From contig NZ_BOOB01000057.1 in assembly GCF_016863015.1 (NCBI RefSeq), positions 23,717 to 87,716 of the forward strand: a stretch of 64,000 nt of DNA, in the 5' to 3' direction. The position numbers and the translations under genes are program-made. The stretch comes from Microbispora amethystogenes. Its GTDB lineage: Bacteria; Actinomycetota; Actinomycetes; Streptosporangiales; Streptosporangiaceae. This document shows, piece after piece, positions 23,473 to 33,154 of the stretch. Under the pieces are notes generated by a model. It was not told the DNA's origin. It saw only the letters and a program-made list of their open reading frames with translations, and made no database searches. How positions within the stretch are numbered: the first letter of the stretch is position 1; the number at the start of each line of letters is the position of its first letter.

Positions 23473-26355
23473 TCACTCGGACGTCTCCGAGAGGGCGGCA
23501 CGGAGCGTGGCGGCCCGGGTGAGTACGGGGTCGGCGTCGCCGTTGCCGAGGTCTCGGAGCAGTTCACCGAGATCGGTCAGAGAGGCGACAAAAGAGGGCC
23601 GGTAACGGCTGGGGTCGGAGGCGGCCAGCTTCTCGTAGGTTTCTACCACCTGGCGCTGGTGGTGGAGGGCCTCGGCGGTCCGGTCCGCGCCACGCAGATA
23701 GTCGGCCAATCTGGCGCGGACGGTCGCCAGGACGGCCTGGTAGCTGTCGGGGTCCTCCTTTGCGAGCGGCTCGAACAGCTCCACCACGTCGAGTTCTGCC
23801 GCGGCGGCCTCCTGGTGGAGTCCGAGCCTGGACATGATGGTTGCCCTTGAGTCGAGCAGGTGGATGTAGGGGAACGGTTCGGCGTCGGGCTGTTGGAGGA
23901 GGTGGATCTCCCACAACGCGGAGGCGCGATCGAGGAGTTGCTGTGCGGGGTCGAGGAGTTCGACGCCGATCAGCTCCTGGGCGACGTCGTTGAGGGCGCG
24001 GACCGTGGTCGCGAGGTCCTGTTGGGTGTTGGTGACGCGCTCGACCGTCTCCTCGATGTCGTGCCCGAGGCAGGACTGGACGAAGAGCCGCCGTTGCAGA
24101 GTCCCGGCAAGCTGGCCGGTCTCGTCGAGCTGCCCCCAAATGTCCGCGGCGCGTTCCAGCAGGGGCAGCGCCCGCTCATGGTCGCCCTGACTTGAGTGGC
24201 GAGTGGCGAGGTTGTCCAGCGACATCGCCATCCTGCCGAGGTACGGGTCGGGCTGGACGAGCGACAGCTCTTCGTAGATTTCGAGGGCCGCATTGACAGC
24301 GGCGACGCACTCGTCGGTACGGCCAAGGTCGGCTTCCCGGTTGCTGAGCTGGAACAGCGCATCGGCAAGGCTTTCACGGGCTCCGGTCTCTCGGCAGAGA
24401 TCGACGGCCAGCGCGGCGGCGGATCTGGCTTCTTCGGGTTGGCCGAGCCGGGACAGGTAGATGGCTAGTGAGAGCCAGGCGCTCGCCAGTCGAGGGCGGA
24501 ACCGGTCAGGGTCCTGCTGGGTCAACTCGCCGTACAGGGAGACGGAGCGCCGCATGTGCTCATGCGCTCGTCCCAGGCGGCCCTCTTCCTCGTGGTAGCG
24601 GCTCAGGTTGTGCAGCGCCCGTGCGAGGTCCGCACCGAGCTGGTCGTCGCCGGGCTCGTAGAGCCGTTCGAGGAGGCTGACCGCGCGCTCGACGGCGGTG
24701 ACCGCATGGTCGAACTGGCCGGCTCGCTCGAGGACGGAGCCGAAGAAGCTCAGCGCGTTAGCGAGGGCCACGGCCCAGCCTGTGTCGTCGTCGTACAGGC
24801 GCTGATACGACTCGACGGACTCCCTGCCGGATCGCATGGCCTCGTCGATCTGGTCGGCGACGTTGTGCGTGACCGCGAGGTTGAACAGCGCGTGTGCGAG
24901 CTGGGGAAGGTCTCCAGCGGTACGGAAGATTTCGACCGCCTCGGCTGTGGCTGCCACCGATTCTTCTGTACGCCGAAGGTTATGCAGTTGGGTGCCCAAG
25001 GTCTTGAGGGATTCGCCGAGGTGGGGGTCCGCGCATTCGCGGTAGAGCTCGACGGATACACGCGTCTGATTCAGGGCCGGCTCGTGCTGGCCGAGCGCTT
25101 CCAGCTGGTCGCCGAGGTAGCGGTGGGCGCGAGCGAGGTCGGGTGTCCACCCCGTGTCCTCCTTACGCAGCGCGCGGTAATGCTTGATCGACTCGTGGAG
25201 CGCATACACCGCCTTTGTGTGCTGACCAATGGCCGCGTGGCGATGACTCAGATTGACCAGGGAAAGCGCGAGCTCGCCCAGGTAGACGGCAGGGTCCTGC
25301 CGGGCGAGGTCGCGGTAGAGCTGGGTGGCCTTCTCCGCGGTCTCCATTGCGGCATTCGCGTCGCCGAGCTGCGCCTGAACCCGGGCGAGGTTGCCAAGAA
25401 AGGTCGCGTACCACGGAGCCACTCCTGGATCCTCGGCAAGCAGCAGCGGAAAGAGTTCCCCAGCCTCAATGAGGCTCTCGTGTGCCTGGTCCCACTGTTC
25501 GAGATCCGCATGCCGTAAGGCTGCGCTCTGCAGCGCCATGGCGAGCGTCATACGGTAGTCACCGTCGGCCAGATTCCTTGCCTCTTCCAGCGCATCCTGG
25601 GAGCTCGTGAGGGCTCCGGCGAGGTCACCGTCGTCCACTTTGAGGTTGCTCAGGATGTTGAGCGCGAGGGCTAGATCGTAGCCCCCTCCCAGAGCCCGGA
25701 ACTGCTCGATGGACTTCTCCGCCAGCCGGATGCCTTCCTTCAGGTCGTCGTCCTCGGCCACCCGCTGTGCGAGACGCAGCAGGCAGTGAGCGTACGGTTC
25801 CCGCGCCCAGTCCAGACCCATTTCGACGAGCGGAGCGAGGCCGCGGACCGTCTGCCGGCAGACCATCATCGCGTCGAGCGCGCTGTCGACCTGGACGAGC
25901 AGGGCACTGTACGGCTCGGCCTCCGCGGCGACATCCAGCCAGCGGGTAACGTCCTCCTTGGCCAGGACACGAAGGATGCGGAAAGCGCGGCGCCGTACGG
26001 CGACGGCCTCGTCGAGCTGGCCCAGCGCCATGAGTGGCGCGGCGAGCTCGCTCAGGGCCCGCGCGAGCTGCAGCTGATCGCGACCCTCCCACAGGCTGAG
26101 CACGATGCGGCGCGCAAGCAACTCATCATCGGGGCGACCCTGCTCGGCGAGCCGATCGGCAAGAGCTCTCAGCGAGCGAGACAACTCCTCCTGGACGATG
26201 TCTGGATCGGCGATCACCGTCTGTTCCAGACCGTGAATCTCACCGCCCAGCCGGTGGAACAGATCGTCCAGCGACTCAGAGACGGCCATGCCGAACCGCT
26301 CTGGCTCGGCTGCCGCATAGGCCTGGTACTGCGCGACGAGGTGGCCGATCGACAT
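23473..26355 (-). CDS. Tetratricopeptide-repeat protein, 960 aa
   Basis: Built almost wholly of TPR helix pairs spaced by about 40 residues, e.g. ESLADALFQLSNREADLGRT, LALSLVNLSHRHAAIGQHTK and AVALANALSFFGSVLERAGQ, running from about residue 60 to 950. No N-terminal NB-ARC/STAND ATPase, kinase, CHAT or TIR domain is fused to it, unlike many actinobacterial TPR proteins, so it is likely a binding scaffold. It is followed on the same strand by nothing, and preceded 323 bases upstream by the DGQHR gene. The divergent kinase at 28193 carries a TPR-like tail, so partner binding between them is possible (inference). Confidence 0.85.
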   Translation of the reverse strand: MSIGHLVAQYQAYAAAEPERFGMAVSESLDDLFHRLGGEIHGLEQTVIADPDIVQEELSRSLRALADRLAEQGRPDDELLARRIVLSLWEGRDQLQLARALSELAAPLMALGQLDEAVAVRRRAFRILRVLAKEDVTRWLDVAAEAEPYSALLVQVDSALDAMMVCRQTVRGLAPLVEMGLDWAREPYAHCLLRLAQRVAEDDDLKEGIRLAEKSIEQFRALGGGYDLALALNILSNLKVDDGDLAGALTSSQDALEEARNLADGDYRMTLAMALQSAALRHADLEQWDQAHESLIEAGELFPLLLAEDPGVAPWYATFLGNLARVQAQLGDANAAMETAEKATQLYRDLARQDPAVYLGELALSLVNLSHRHAAIGQHTKAVYALHESIKHYRALRKEDTGWTPDLARAHRYLGDQLEALGQHEPALNQTRVSVELYRECADPHLGESLKTLGTQLHNLRRTEESVAATAEAVEIFRTAGDLPQLAHALFNLAVTHNVADQIDEAMRSGRESVESYQRLYDDDTGWAVALANALSFFGSVLERAGQFDHAVTAVERAVSLLERLYEPGDDQLGADLARALHNLSRYHEEEGRLGRAHEHMRRSVSLYGELTQQDPDRFRPRLASAWLSLAIYLSRLGQPEEARSAAALAVDLCRETGARESLADALFQLSNREADLGRTDECVAAVNAALEIYEELSLVQPDPYLGRMAMSLDNLATRHSSQGDHERALPLLERAADIWGQLDETGQLAGTLQRRLFVQSCLGHDIEETVERVTNTQQDLATTVRALNDVAQELIGVELLDPAQQLLDRASALWEIHLLQQPDAEPFPYIHLLDSRATIMSRLGLHQEAAAAELDVVELFEPLAKEDPDSYQAVLATVRARLADYLRGADRTAEALHHQRQVVETYEKLAASDPSRYRPSFVASLTDLGELLRDLGNGDADPVLTRAATLRAALSETSE

Positions 26356-26678
26356 GGTCGTCAGTCATCCCTTTCTCTTGGAACGCGACAACTGGTCGAT
26401 CATTGCGAAATCCGGCACGAATTTCTAGATCCCAGCTGGTCGCCCAGACTCTGTGTCTGGTTCCCACCTCGTCGGCATGAAGTTCTCCGACGACGGCCTG
26501 CCAGGTGGCGTAGCAATGGAGCTCTTCGTAGGCGGCAGGGGCGAGATTCGAGTTCTCCTTCAGGTATCTGCGTGACCCGCACGAGAAGCGGCGACCCTAA
26601 CGGCAACTCCGAGATTGCGGTGAAGTCGTCGCCGAAGAGTCAGGCCCTTGACAGGTGGCACAAGCGGGGGAGGCAGGG
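26356..26678. other. Spacer between DGQHR gene and TPR gene
   Basis: 323 bases with no convincing gene on either strand. It presumably holds the TPR gene's promoter (minus strand); no clear promoter boxes or repeats were found. Confidence 0.4.
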
Positions 26679-27932
26679 TCAGGCGGTGGGCGCGGGCAAC
26701 CGGAGAAATGCGGGCCTGTGCGAGTACCAATCGGTGATCGCCGTAACCAGGTAGCCCAGATTCTGCGTGCGCATGACCGGTGCGGAGGCCCCCACCTCGA
26801 AGCTCATGCTGGTCTTGGGGTCGTTCCGCCAGATACTGTCAGCCGGAACCGGCGCCGTCATGTGAGGGGCGAGACACCGGAAGAACTCAATGATGTCGGC
26901 GTCCTCGATGTTCGAGTGCAACTTGTTGTACACGCCAGCGAGAACTCGCAGCATGCCGACCGAACCCAGCAGTGAACGAGCGCGCAGGTCGGCCGGCTCC
27001 AGCCGGTCCTCGCTGACAGCGGCGAGGTCGGGGAAGGCCTCGGTGAGACAGTCAAGAAAGCCCAGCACGTCCGTCACGACGGTCGCGTCGCTCATCGAAT
27101 CCTCCCGCTTCCGGTTGATCCGCCCGCCGATGCCGACAGCCACACCCCGAGTCAAGTCGGCCACGTGCTTGGCGCCCAGCAGGTGGGGACTATTGCGGGT
27201 CATCCGATCCTGCTCCATGTCGACCCGGCCGCGCAGCAATGCATGGACGATGACCCGATCCAAGGTGCGGTTCGCCACACGGGAGCTGTCAAACCGAGAG
27301 CGCACGGCCGCGGAGATCCCCTTCGCGTTGTCCGCTACGTCGACGAACATCTGCCGGGCGAGGAGGTTGTCCCGCTCGACGTAGATGTCGACGCCGATGC
27401 TCTCGTTCTTGAGCCTGCTCAGCCGGGCATGCAAGTCGTCGCGCGCCGAAGCGAGCTTCGCCATGCGCTCAGCCTTGGTGGACTTGCCGAGATCCCGATC
27501 GATGCGGGAGATCTCGGCGCTCAGGCGGCGGATCTCCAGGTGCACGCCCAGGATGCGGTGCTGCCCGTCGATGGTGAGCATCTGTGAGAGGCCGCCTTCG
27601 CGCCAGGGAACCCGAAGGTAGCCGACTGCCTCATCGGCCCCGGGGAGACCTTCGAAGACGCAGCCGCCGCTGTCGCGAACGAGGAGCGCGGGGGCTGCCC
27701 AACCGGGATTGCTGTCGATGTAGACGCCGAAGTCCTTGGCATGGCGTACGTCGACCTTGCGGTTGTCCTCATCCACGTTGTCTGGATCGGGGATGGGGAG
27801 GATGACATCCAAGTCCATGAGGGGAACGCGGATGCTGTACACGATCCGGCCGCCCTGGATAGTGCGCATGGCGAGGTAGGTGCTGTATCGAGCCACGCCC
27901 ATGAGCCGGCTCGTGTCAACGGTGAGGGTCAC
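26679..27932 (-). CDS. DGQHR-domain protein (DndB-like)
   Basis: 417 residues. MLTIDGQHRILGVHLEI (DGQHR at 122-126) and the surrounding arrangement (KDFGVYIDSN upstream; ERDNLLARQMFVDVADNAKG and VRSRFDSSRVANR downstream) fit the DGQHR/DndB family, ParB-fold proteins that in Dnd phosphorothioation systems regulate DNA modification but also occur alone in defence islands. Residues 130-180 form a helical hairpin (coiled coil). No dndA, C, D or E gene is in the window, so this is not a Dnd system. It is divergent to the kinase gene at 28193 across a 260-base spacer. Nuclease or regulatory role unknown. Confidence 0.75.
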   Translation of the reverse strand: MTLTVDTSRLMGVARYSTYLAMRTIQGGRIVYSIRVPLMDLDVILPIPDPDNVDEDNRKVDVRHAKDFGVYIDSNPGWAAPALLVRDSGGCVFEGLPGADEAVGYLRVPWREGGLSQMLTIDGQHRILGVHLEIRRLSAEISRIDRDLGKSTKAERMAKLASARDDLHARLSRLKNESIGVDIYVERDNLLARQMFVDVADNAKGISAAVRSRFDSSRVANRTLDRVIVHALLRGRVDMEQDRMTRNSPHLLGAKHVADLTRGVAVGIGGRINRKREDSMSDATVVTDVLGFLDCLTEAFPDLAAVSEDRLEPADLRARSLLGSVGMLRVLAGVYNKLHSNIEDADIIEFFRCLAPHMTAPVPADSIWRNDPKTSMSFEVGASAPVMRTQNLGYLVTAITDWYSHRPAFLRLPAPTA

Positions 27933-28192
27933 AGTTGCTCCTAGGTGGAGGGATGCGGGCGGCCCAGCGCGGCCAACATCGCAGACGGAAACAGGTGGAT
28001 GAGACCAACTGGCTGGTGGCCGTCAGTCAAGACTGTATCATGTGAATGGCATACACGGTCAAGGAAGAGTTATGGCAAGTTTCCTTGGCGGGAATCCTTT
28101 GGATCTTCGGGTCAGGACTCGGCGGTCGGCTCTGCGTACAGATTGGTGATCGTGTTACTTTTCCTCGCACAGCTGGGGAAAGGTGGATCAAC
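27933..28192. promoter_or_regulatory. Divergent promoter region, DGQHR gene / kinase gene
   Basis: 260 bases between starts in opposite directions. TTGACT at about 28027-28032 on the minus strand could be a -35 box for the DGQHR gene; TATCAT near 28035 on the plus strand could be a -10 for the kinase. Both are weak guesses. Confidence 0.35.
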
Positions 28193-29752
28193 GTGGCGAC
28201 ACGGACGATCATCGATGGGCGCTACGAGCTGGATCCGTTCCCCATCGGCCGAGGCGGCTATGGCGAAGTACGCAGCGGGTACGACACACGACTCGACCGC
28301 CGGGTGGCGGTCAAGTTCATCCGGGTGGATCGGCTCCCCGACGGCAAGCCGGACGAGGAGCTGACCAAGCGGTTCGTTCGCGAGTGCCGGATCACCGCCC
28401 GGCTGGAGCATCCCGGCGTTCCGATCGTTTACGACCACGGGACCTATGACGGCGAGCTCTATCTGGTGATGCAGCTCATTGAGGGTTCCCCGGTCTCCAC
28501 GGTGATCGACGAGTTGGAGCGGCTTCCCGTCGGTTGGGCCGCCGCCATCGGCGCGCAAGTGTGTACGGTCCTGTCAGTCGCGCACACGGCCTCCCTTGTT
28601 CACCGCGATCTCAAGCCCGGCAACCTGATGCTCTGTCCGGACGGGACTGTGAAGGTTCTCGATTTCGGGGTTGCCGGCGCATACGAAGCATCCGGGCTGA
28701 CCAGGATCACCCAAACGGGCGTTACGACGGGCACTCCTGAGTACATGGCACCAGAGCAGGCGTTCAGCGCTATCACCGCCCCGCAGTCCGACCTCTATTC
28801 CCTCGGGGTCGTCTTGTACGAGCTGCTGACCGGGGAACGGCCTTTCACCGGGCCGACGCCTCTCGCCGTGATGCGCGGACACACCGACGAGACTCCGCGG
28901 CCCCTGCGCCAACTCCGACCCGAGATACCCGCACGGCTCGAGGCCCTGGTTCTCCGGCTCCTGTCCAAGAGGGCTGAAGACAGGCCCGAAGACGCAGCGG
29001 AAGTATTCGCCGGGTTGACGGAGTTTTGCCGCGACCTTCCCCCGTTGCCGGGTTTCGTGGATGTTGTGACCGGCTCCCCGGTCCTCATGTATGCCTCAGT
29101 GGTGGCGAGGATCCCTCATCGCTCGCCCGCACCGGCTCCCGAGGTCGTCGGGGTACCGGTTTCGAATCGGCGTGCCGGGGCTGAGATCCGTGAGAGGGAC
29201 ATCTCTCATGCTCGTGCCGATGCCCAGGCGCTGCTGTCCGAATCTCGGTTCGGCCAGGCCGCCTCGGTGCTCGCCGCGGTGATCGAGCCCGCTGGCCGGG
29301 CACTCGGCGCTGCCAGTCCGGAGGTGATCAGCCTTCGGCTGGATCTCGCTAACGTGCTCTTCCTGGGGGGTGACTACCGAAGGGCTGCTCCGGAGTTCAA
29401 TCAGCTCGCTGCGGACCTTGCCGTGCGTGATGGGGACGACAACGATCTGGTGCTCCGTTGCCGCCTGCAGGAGGCGGCCTGCCACGCGAACGTGGGGGAA
29501 ACCAGCCTCGCGCTCCGGCAGCTTCGTGACCTGCTGGTCGACGAGCGTGAGTTCGGCGTCGATGAGGATCGCATCCTGGAGCTTCGCCGTGAGATCGGAC
29601 TTCTGGAGCTTGCCGCTGGAGACAAAGCCGGGGCGACCCGCACTCTGTCCGCACTCCTTCCGGACCTGGAACGCCGCTATGGCCCGCGGCATCCCGGAGT
29701 GGATCAGGTCGTGGGAATTCTGGCCGACCTGGATCTGCACACCTCTAACTAA
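28193..29752 (+). CDS. Ser/Thr protein kinase with TPR-like C-terminal domain
   Basis: 519 residues from GTG 28193, preceded by GGGAAAGGTGG; upstream in-frame codons do not look like kinase sequence. Kinase domain 8-280: glycine loop GRGGYGEV (19-26), Lys41 in AVKF, VHRDLKPGN (Asp139), LDFGVAG (Asp157) and TPEYMAPEQ, so fully active in appearance. Residues about 330-515 are helical with TPR-like pairs (SRFGQAASVLAAVIEPAGRAL, LDLANVLFLGGDYRRAAPEF). No transmembrane segment or PASTA repeats, so it is a soluble kinase, not a PknB-type receptor. The stop runs 8 bases into the convergent brxHI gene. Likely linked to the nearby TPR protein or to BREX (inference). Confidence 0.9.
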   Translation: MATRTIIDGRYELDPFPIGRGGYGEVRSGYDTRLDRRVAVKFIRVDRLPDGKPDEELTKRFVRECRITARLEHPGVPIVYDHGTYDGELYLVMQLIEGSPVSTVIDELERLPVGWAAAIGAQVCTVLSVAHTASLVHRDLKPGNLMLCPDGTVKVLDFGVAGAYEASGLTRITQTGVTTGTPEYMAPEQAFSAITAPQSDLYSLGVVLYELLTGERPFTGPTPLAVMRGHTDETPRPLRQLRPEIPARLEALVLRLLSKRAEDRPEDAAEVFAGLTEFCRDLPPLPGFVDVVTGSPVLMYASVVARIPHRSPAPAPEVVGVPVSNRRAGAEIRERDISHARADAQALLSESRFGQAASVLAAVIEPAGRALGAASPEVISLRLDLANVLFLGGDYRRAAPEFNQLAADLAVRDGDDNDLVLRCRLQEAACHANVGETSLALRQLRDLLVDEREFGVDEDRILELRREIGLLELAAGDKAGATRTLSALLPDLERRYGPRHPGVDQVVGILADLDLHTSN

Positions 29753-31850
29753 TGATCGACCAGCGGGACGGTTCGCCGAGCACTTCGCGTGCGCCGTGCA
29801 GATCGGCCAGGCGCGCGGCGAGGGTGGCGACCGCTAGCCGTTCGGGCAGCGCGACGCTGAACTTCAACCCCGTCAACGCCTTGGGATCAACCTCGGGCAG
29901 GCAGAGCCGTTCAGCGGCCCCCGTCATCGCCTTCCGCCACTCGTCTGGAGTCAGGTTCGCCCGGAGCCGCACGGAATCCTCCTCCACACGCTGACCGCTG
30001 TCCGCGATCTGTGACAGGGTCGCGGCAAGTGTCGCGTTGACCCTGAATCCCGCCCAGGTCCACCAGCGGACGTCGCCAGTGACGTCCTTGGTGATGACGG
30101 TTCCGCCGGGGTGGACCGTCTCCAGGTCACCCTCGCGGATCACGGCGAGTCGCTCCTTCGCTCGGCGGCTCAGCCGGACCGGCGGATCCTCGCCCAGAAG
30201 CACCGAGCGCATGGCACGGCAGAGAGCGAATGAGAGTCCGCCCAACCCGCGCCCGTTCCAGCGGGCTTTACCCCGGCCGTCTGCAGGTTCGACGAAGCAT
30301 CGGCGGCGCTTCCAGTCAATGTAGTTGACCCGCCAGGTCCGGCCGGCGAGCAGCAGCAGCCTCGGTCCCTCAATCTCCTCGGTGAGCAGCGCGGGGTCAG
30401 TCCGTCCGATCTCCTTGCGCCCGTGCAGCACGGTGAACTCGGGTGCGGCGGTGAAGACGGAGGTCATCTCCATGAAGTGCCGGAATCCGAAGCGCCGCTC
30501 GGCTTCCGGGCCGATGAACAGCATCCCCGAGTCCTCGTCCAGGTATCCCGACGAGATCAGATGGCTGACGATGGGTTCGGATCCCGTACCGAACGGCCAT
30601 AGCCCATTCCACCACTCTGGCCAGATCCGATCTCCGACACGGTGCTCCTGCAGGCAGAGCGCCAGTAACTGCTGGGCCACAATGTGTCGGGGCTCAGGGG
30701 GCGGCGTGACCGGCTCCACCCACCCGCGGCCCCAGAGCAACAACAGCGCTGCGGCACGCAGCAGCGATCCCTCGTCCAGGGTGAGGAACAGGCAGTTCCG
30801 CGCGGTTCCCTGCCGGCGCCCGGTGCGCCCGATTCGCTGTAGGAACGACGCGACGCTGAACGGCGAGTTGATCTGGATTACCCGGTCCAGATCACCGACG
30901 TCGATGCCGACTTCCAATGTCGAGGTGGAGACGATGACACAATCCCGGGCTTGCGCGAACGCCTCCTCCGAGCGTCTTCGCTCGTTGGTGGACAGGGATG
31001 CGTGCGAAAGGAACACGGTGATGCCCAGACCACGGAGGGCGTGCCCCAGCTCCTCGACAAGCTGCTTGGAATCGCAGAAGACCAGGCGTTTCTCGCCGCG
31101 GTGCAGCGCCGCGATCACCTTCGCGGCGTTGGACACCGACCCCACGTGGTCGAGCTGCACCTCTCCAGCTGGTACGGCCTGCGCTTGGCTGGGCGGATCG
31201 GGTGAGACTACTCGCGCGGGGCGGGTTCCCGCGCCGGAGCCTTGAAGCCAGGTCAGCAGATCGCCTGGGTTCCCCACGGTGGCGGACAGGCCGACCCGCT
31301 GAAGGGGGCGGCCGAGCAGGTGGGTGAGGCGTTCCAGCACCGCGAGCAGGTGCCAGCCGCGGTCGTCGCCGGCAAAGGCGTGCACCTCGTCGACGACGAC
31401 GGCCTGCAACCCGGCGAAGAACTGCCGGTGGTCGACATTGACGCTGACCAGCATCGATTCAAGCGACTCCGGTGTGGTCAGCAACACATCGGGCTGCTCC
31501 CGGAGGATCTGCTTGCGACGGGAGAATGTAACGTCACCATGCCATAGTGACGCGCGCCGTCCGAGCCAGCCTGTGTAGCCCTCAAGGCGGGGCAGAAGGT
31601 TGTTCAGAAGCGCTTTGATCGGGCAGAGGTAGAGAACCGAGGTGCCGCGCCAACGGTCTGATGCCATCCGTGATAGCAGCGGGAACATCGCCGCTTCGGT
31701 CTTTCCAGCCGCCGTCGGGGCGAGCAGCAGCGCGTCCGAGCCGGCCAGCACCGGTGCGATCGCGTCCTTCTGGAGTGGTCGCAACGTTGGCCAGCCGAGC
31801 GTGTTGACGATGTGGTGCAGTACCACGGGGTGGAGCTCGGAGGAGTTCAC
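29745..31850 (-). CDS. brxHI: BREX-2 DEAD/DEAH-box helicase BrxHI
   Basis: 701 residues from GTG 31850, overlapping the brxD stop as GTGA. Superfamily 2 helicase of the Lhr-like type: Walker A LLLAPTAAGKTEAAMFPL (Lys50), DEVH box in VVVDEVHAFAGDD, SATVGNPGDL (motif III), and the second RecA domain with VIVSTSTLEVGIDVGD and QRIGRTGRRQGTARN (motif VI). The last 200 residues resemble the Lhr C-terminal region. Final gene of the BREX type 2 set, where this helicase is a standard component, likely acting on foreign DNA. Convergent with and slightly overlapping the kinase gene. Confidence 0.9.
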   Translation of the reverse strand: MNSSELHPVVLHHIVNTLGWPTLRPLQKDAIAPVLAGSDALLLAPTAAGKTEAAMFPLLSRMASDRWRGTSVLYLCPIKALLNNLLPRLEGYTGWLGRRASLWHGDVTFSRRKQILREQPDVLLTTPESLESMLVSVNVDHRQFFAGLQAVVVDEVHAFAGDDRGWHLLAVLERLTHLLGRPLQRVGLSATVGNPGDLLTWLQGSGAGTRPARVVSPDPPSQAQAVPAGEVQLDHVGSVSNAAKVIAALHRGEKRLVFCDSKQLVEELGHALRGLGITVFLSHASLSTNERRRSEEAFAQARDCVIVSTSTLEVGIDVGDLDRVIQINSPFSVASFLQRIGRTGRRQGTARNCLFLTLDEGSLLRAAALLLLWGRGWVEPVTPPPEPRHIVAQQLLALCLQEHRVGDRIWPEWWNGLWPFGTGSEPIVSHLISSGYLDEDSGMLFIGPEAERRFGFRHFMEMTSVFTAAPEFTVLHGRKEIGRTDPALLTEEIEGPRLLLLAGRTWRVNYIDWKRRRCFVEPADGRGKARWNGRGLGGLSFALCRAMRSVLLGEDPPVRLSRRAKERLAVIREGDLETVHPGGTVITKDVTGDVRWWTWAGFRVNATLAATLSQIADSGQRVEEDSVRLRANLTPDEWRKAMTGAAERLCLPEVDPKALTGLKFSVALPERLAVATLAARLADLHGAREVLGEPSRWSIIS

Positions 31851-33154
31851 GGCAGATCCAGCGAGATGTCGTCCACCGACAGCGCGTTCCGCTCGACCTC
31901 GGTCAGCTCGCTCGCACCGACGGTGAGCCGGTAGTGGGCACGTGGATCGAAATCAGGGAACTGGTCCACCCGGTCGAGCACATCGCCGACCAGCTTCTTC
32001 AGGAACAGTCGGGGTGAGACCCCGATCCTGCCACCCAGTGAACCGGCGACCGCGCCGGCGAGGTCGGCGAGATAGGCGTCGTCCACCAGCGAGACCACCC
32101 GAGGAGATGCTCCGGCGGCGTAAAGGTCCCGGACCCGGATGCCCAGCTCCAGCAGGCCGTCGTGGCTGAACCCAGGAAGCCGGATCTGCACAGCCCGGGG
32201 GTTGTCGAACCGTGCCTCGGTGTCGAAGTCGGTGGCGAGCCTGGCTGCCAGCGGCGCCAGCCGCTGGACCCCCTGGGACCCCTCGGAGAAGAAGGCGGGC
32301 GTACCGGTGACGAGCACGTACAGACCGGGAAACCGGCCCGAGTCGACCTCGTCGATGAGCTGGCGGAGCGCGTTCAGCGCTTTGTCCCGTACGTCGGAGC
32401 GCACCCGCTGCAGCGTCTCCACCTCGTCGAGGACCAGCAGCAGACCCTGATGCCCCGAGTCGCGCAGCACGGTCAGCAGCCCCTGCAGGAATCCGAGCGC
32501 TCCGAAGTGGTCCAGGTTGCCGCGCACCCCCGCCGCTCGCTTGGCGGATGCGGCCACGTGCGGCTGCCCGCTCAGCCAGGCCAGTACGGCTTCCGCTGTC
32601 GCGGGATCGGACGCTGCCAGAGCCGAGCGGTATCCGCGAAGGGCGGCGGCGAACGCGGGCGCGGACCGGCTCACCTCAGCCAGCCGCTTCTCCAGCAGGG
32701 CTCCCACGGCCGGGTCAAGGTCGGGCTCCGGCACCCCGGCGGCGAGTGAGTCCTCCTCCAGGGTGAACATCCACGCGTCGATCACGGAACGCAGCGCACT
32801 GGGCGGGAACTGCGCCGTAGACAGGTTCTCGCAAAGCCGTCGGTAGACGGTCTCCAGCCGATGCAGCGGCGTCTCGGTCTCCGAGATCTGCACCTCGGCG
32901 ACGGCCAGCCCCGCCTTCTTGGCACGCTCGGCGAGCCATCGAGCGAAGAATGTCTTGCCGGAGCCGTACTCGCCGCGGACCGCCTTGAAGACCGCGCCAC
33001 CACGGGCTGCGACTGCCAACTCCTCGTCGAGCGCTGCAGTGAACCGGTCCAAACCGACCGCGAGCAGATCCAGCCCGGTGGACGGGACGGTGCCGCGCCG
33101 CAGCGCGTGGATGACCTCGCGGCGCCGACGTTCGCTGACGTTTTCTACCGCCAT
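31847..33154 (-). CDS. brxD: BREX system ATP-binding protein BrxD
   Basis: 435 residues. AAA-type ATPase with Walker A GEYGSGKT (61-68) and Walker B GLLLVLDEVETL, plus VLVTGTPAFF (sensor region) and the C-terminal helical DISLDLP end. This matches BrxD, the small ATPase typical of BREX types 2 and related systems. The start overlaps the pglZ stop by ten bases (ATGGCGGTAG), the stop overlaps brxHI as GTGA. Translational coupling on both sides indicates fixed stoichiometry. Probably helps load the defence complex onto DNA. Confidence 0.9.
   Translation of the reverse strand: MAVENVSERRRREVIHALRRGTVPSTGLDLLAVGLDRFTAALDEELAVAARGGAVFKAVRGEYGSGKTFFARWLAERAKKAGLAVAEVQISETETPLHRLETVYRRLCENLSTAQFPPSALRSVIDAWMFTLEEDSLAAGVPEPDLDPAVGALLEKRLAEVSRSAPAFAAALRGYRSALAASDPATAEAVLAWLSGQPHVAASAKRAAGVRGNLDHFGALGFLQGLLTVLRDSGHQGLLLVLDEVETLQRVRSDVRDKALNALRQLIDEVDSGRFPGLYVLVTGTPAFFSEGSQGVQRLAPLAARLATDFDTEARFDNPRAVQIRLPGFSHDGLLELGIRVRDLYAAGASPRVVSLVDDAYLADLAGAVAGSLGGRIGVSPRLFLKKLVGDVLDRVDQFPDFDPRAHYRLTVGASELTEVERNALSVDDISLDLP

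Noticed and set aside
26679..27932. Dnd phosphorothioation system
   Set aside because: Only a DndB-like DGQHR protein is present; no DndA, C, D or E candidates were seen.
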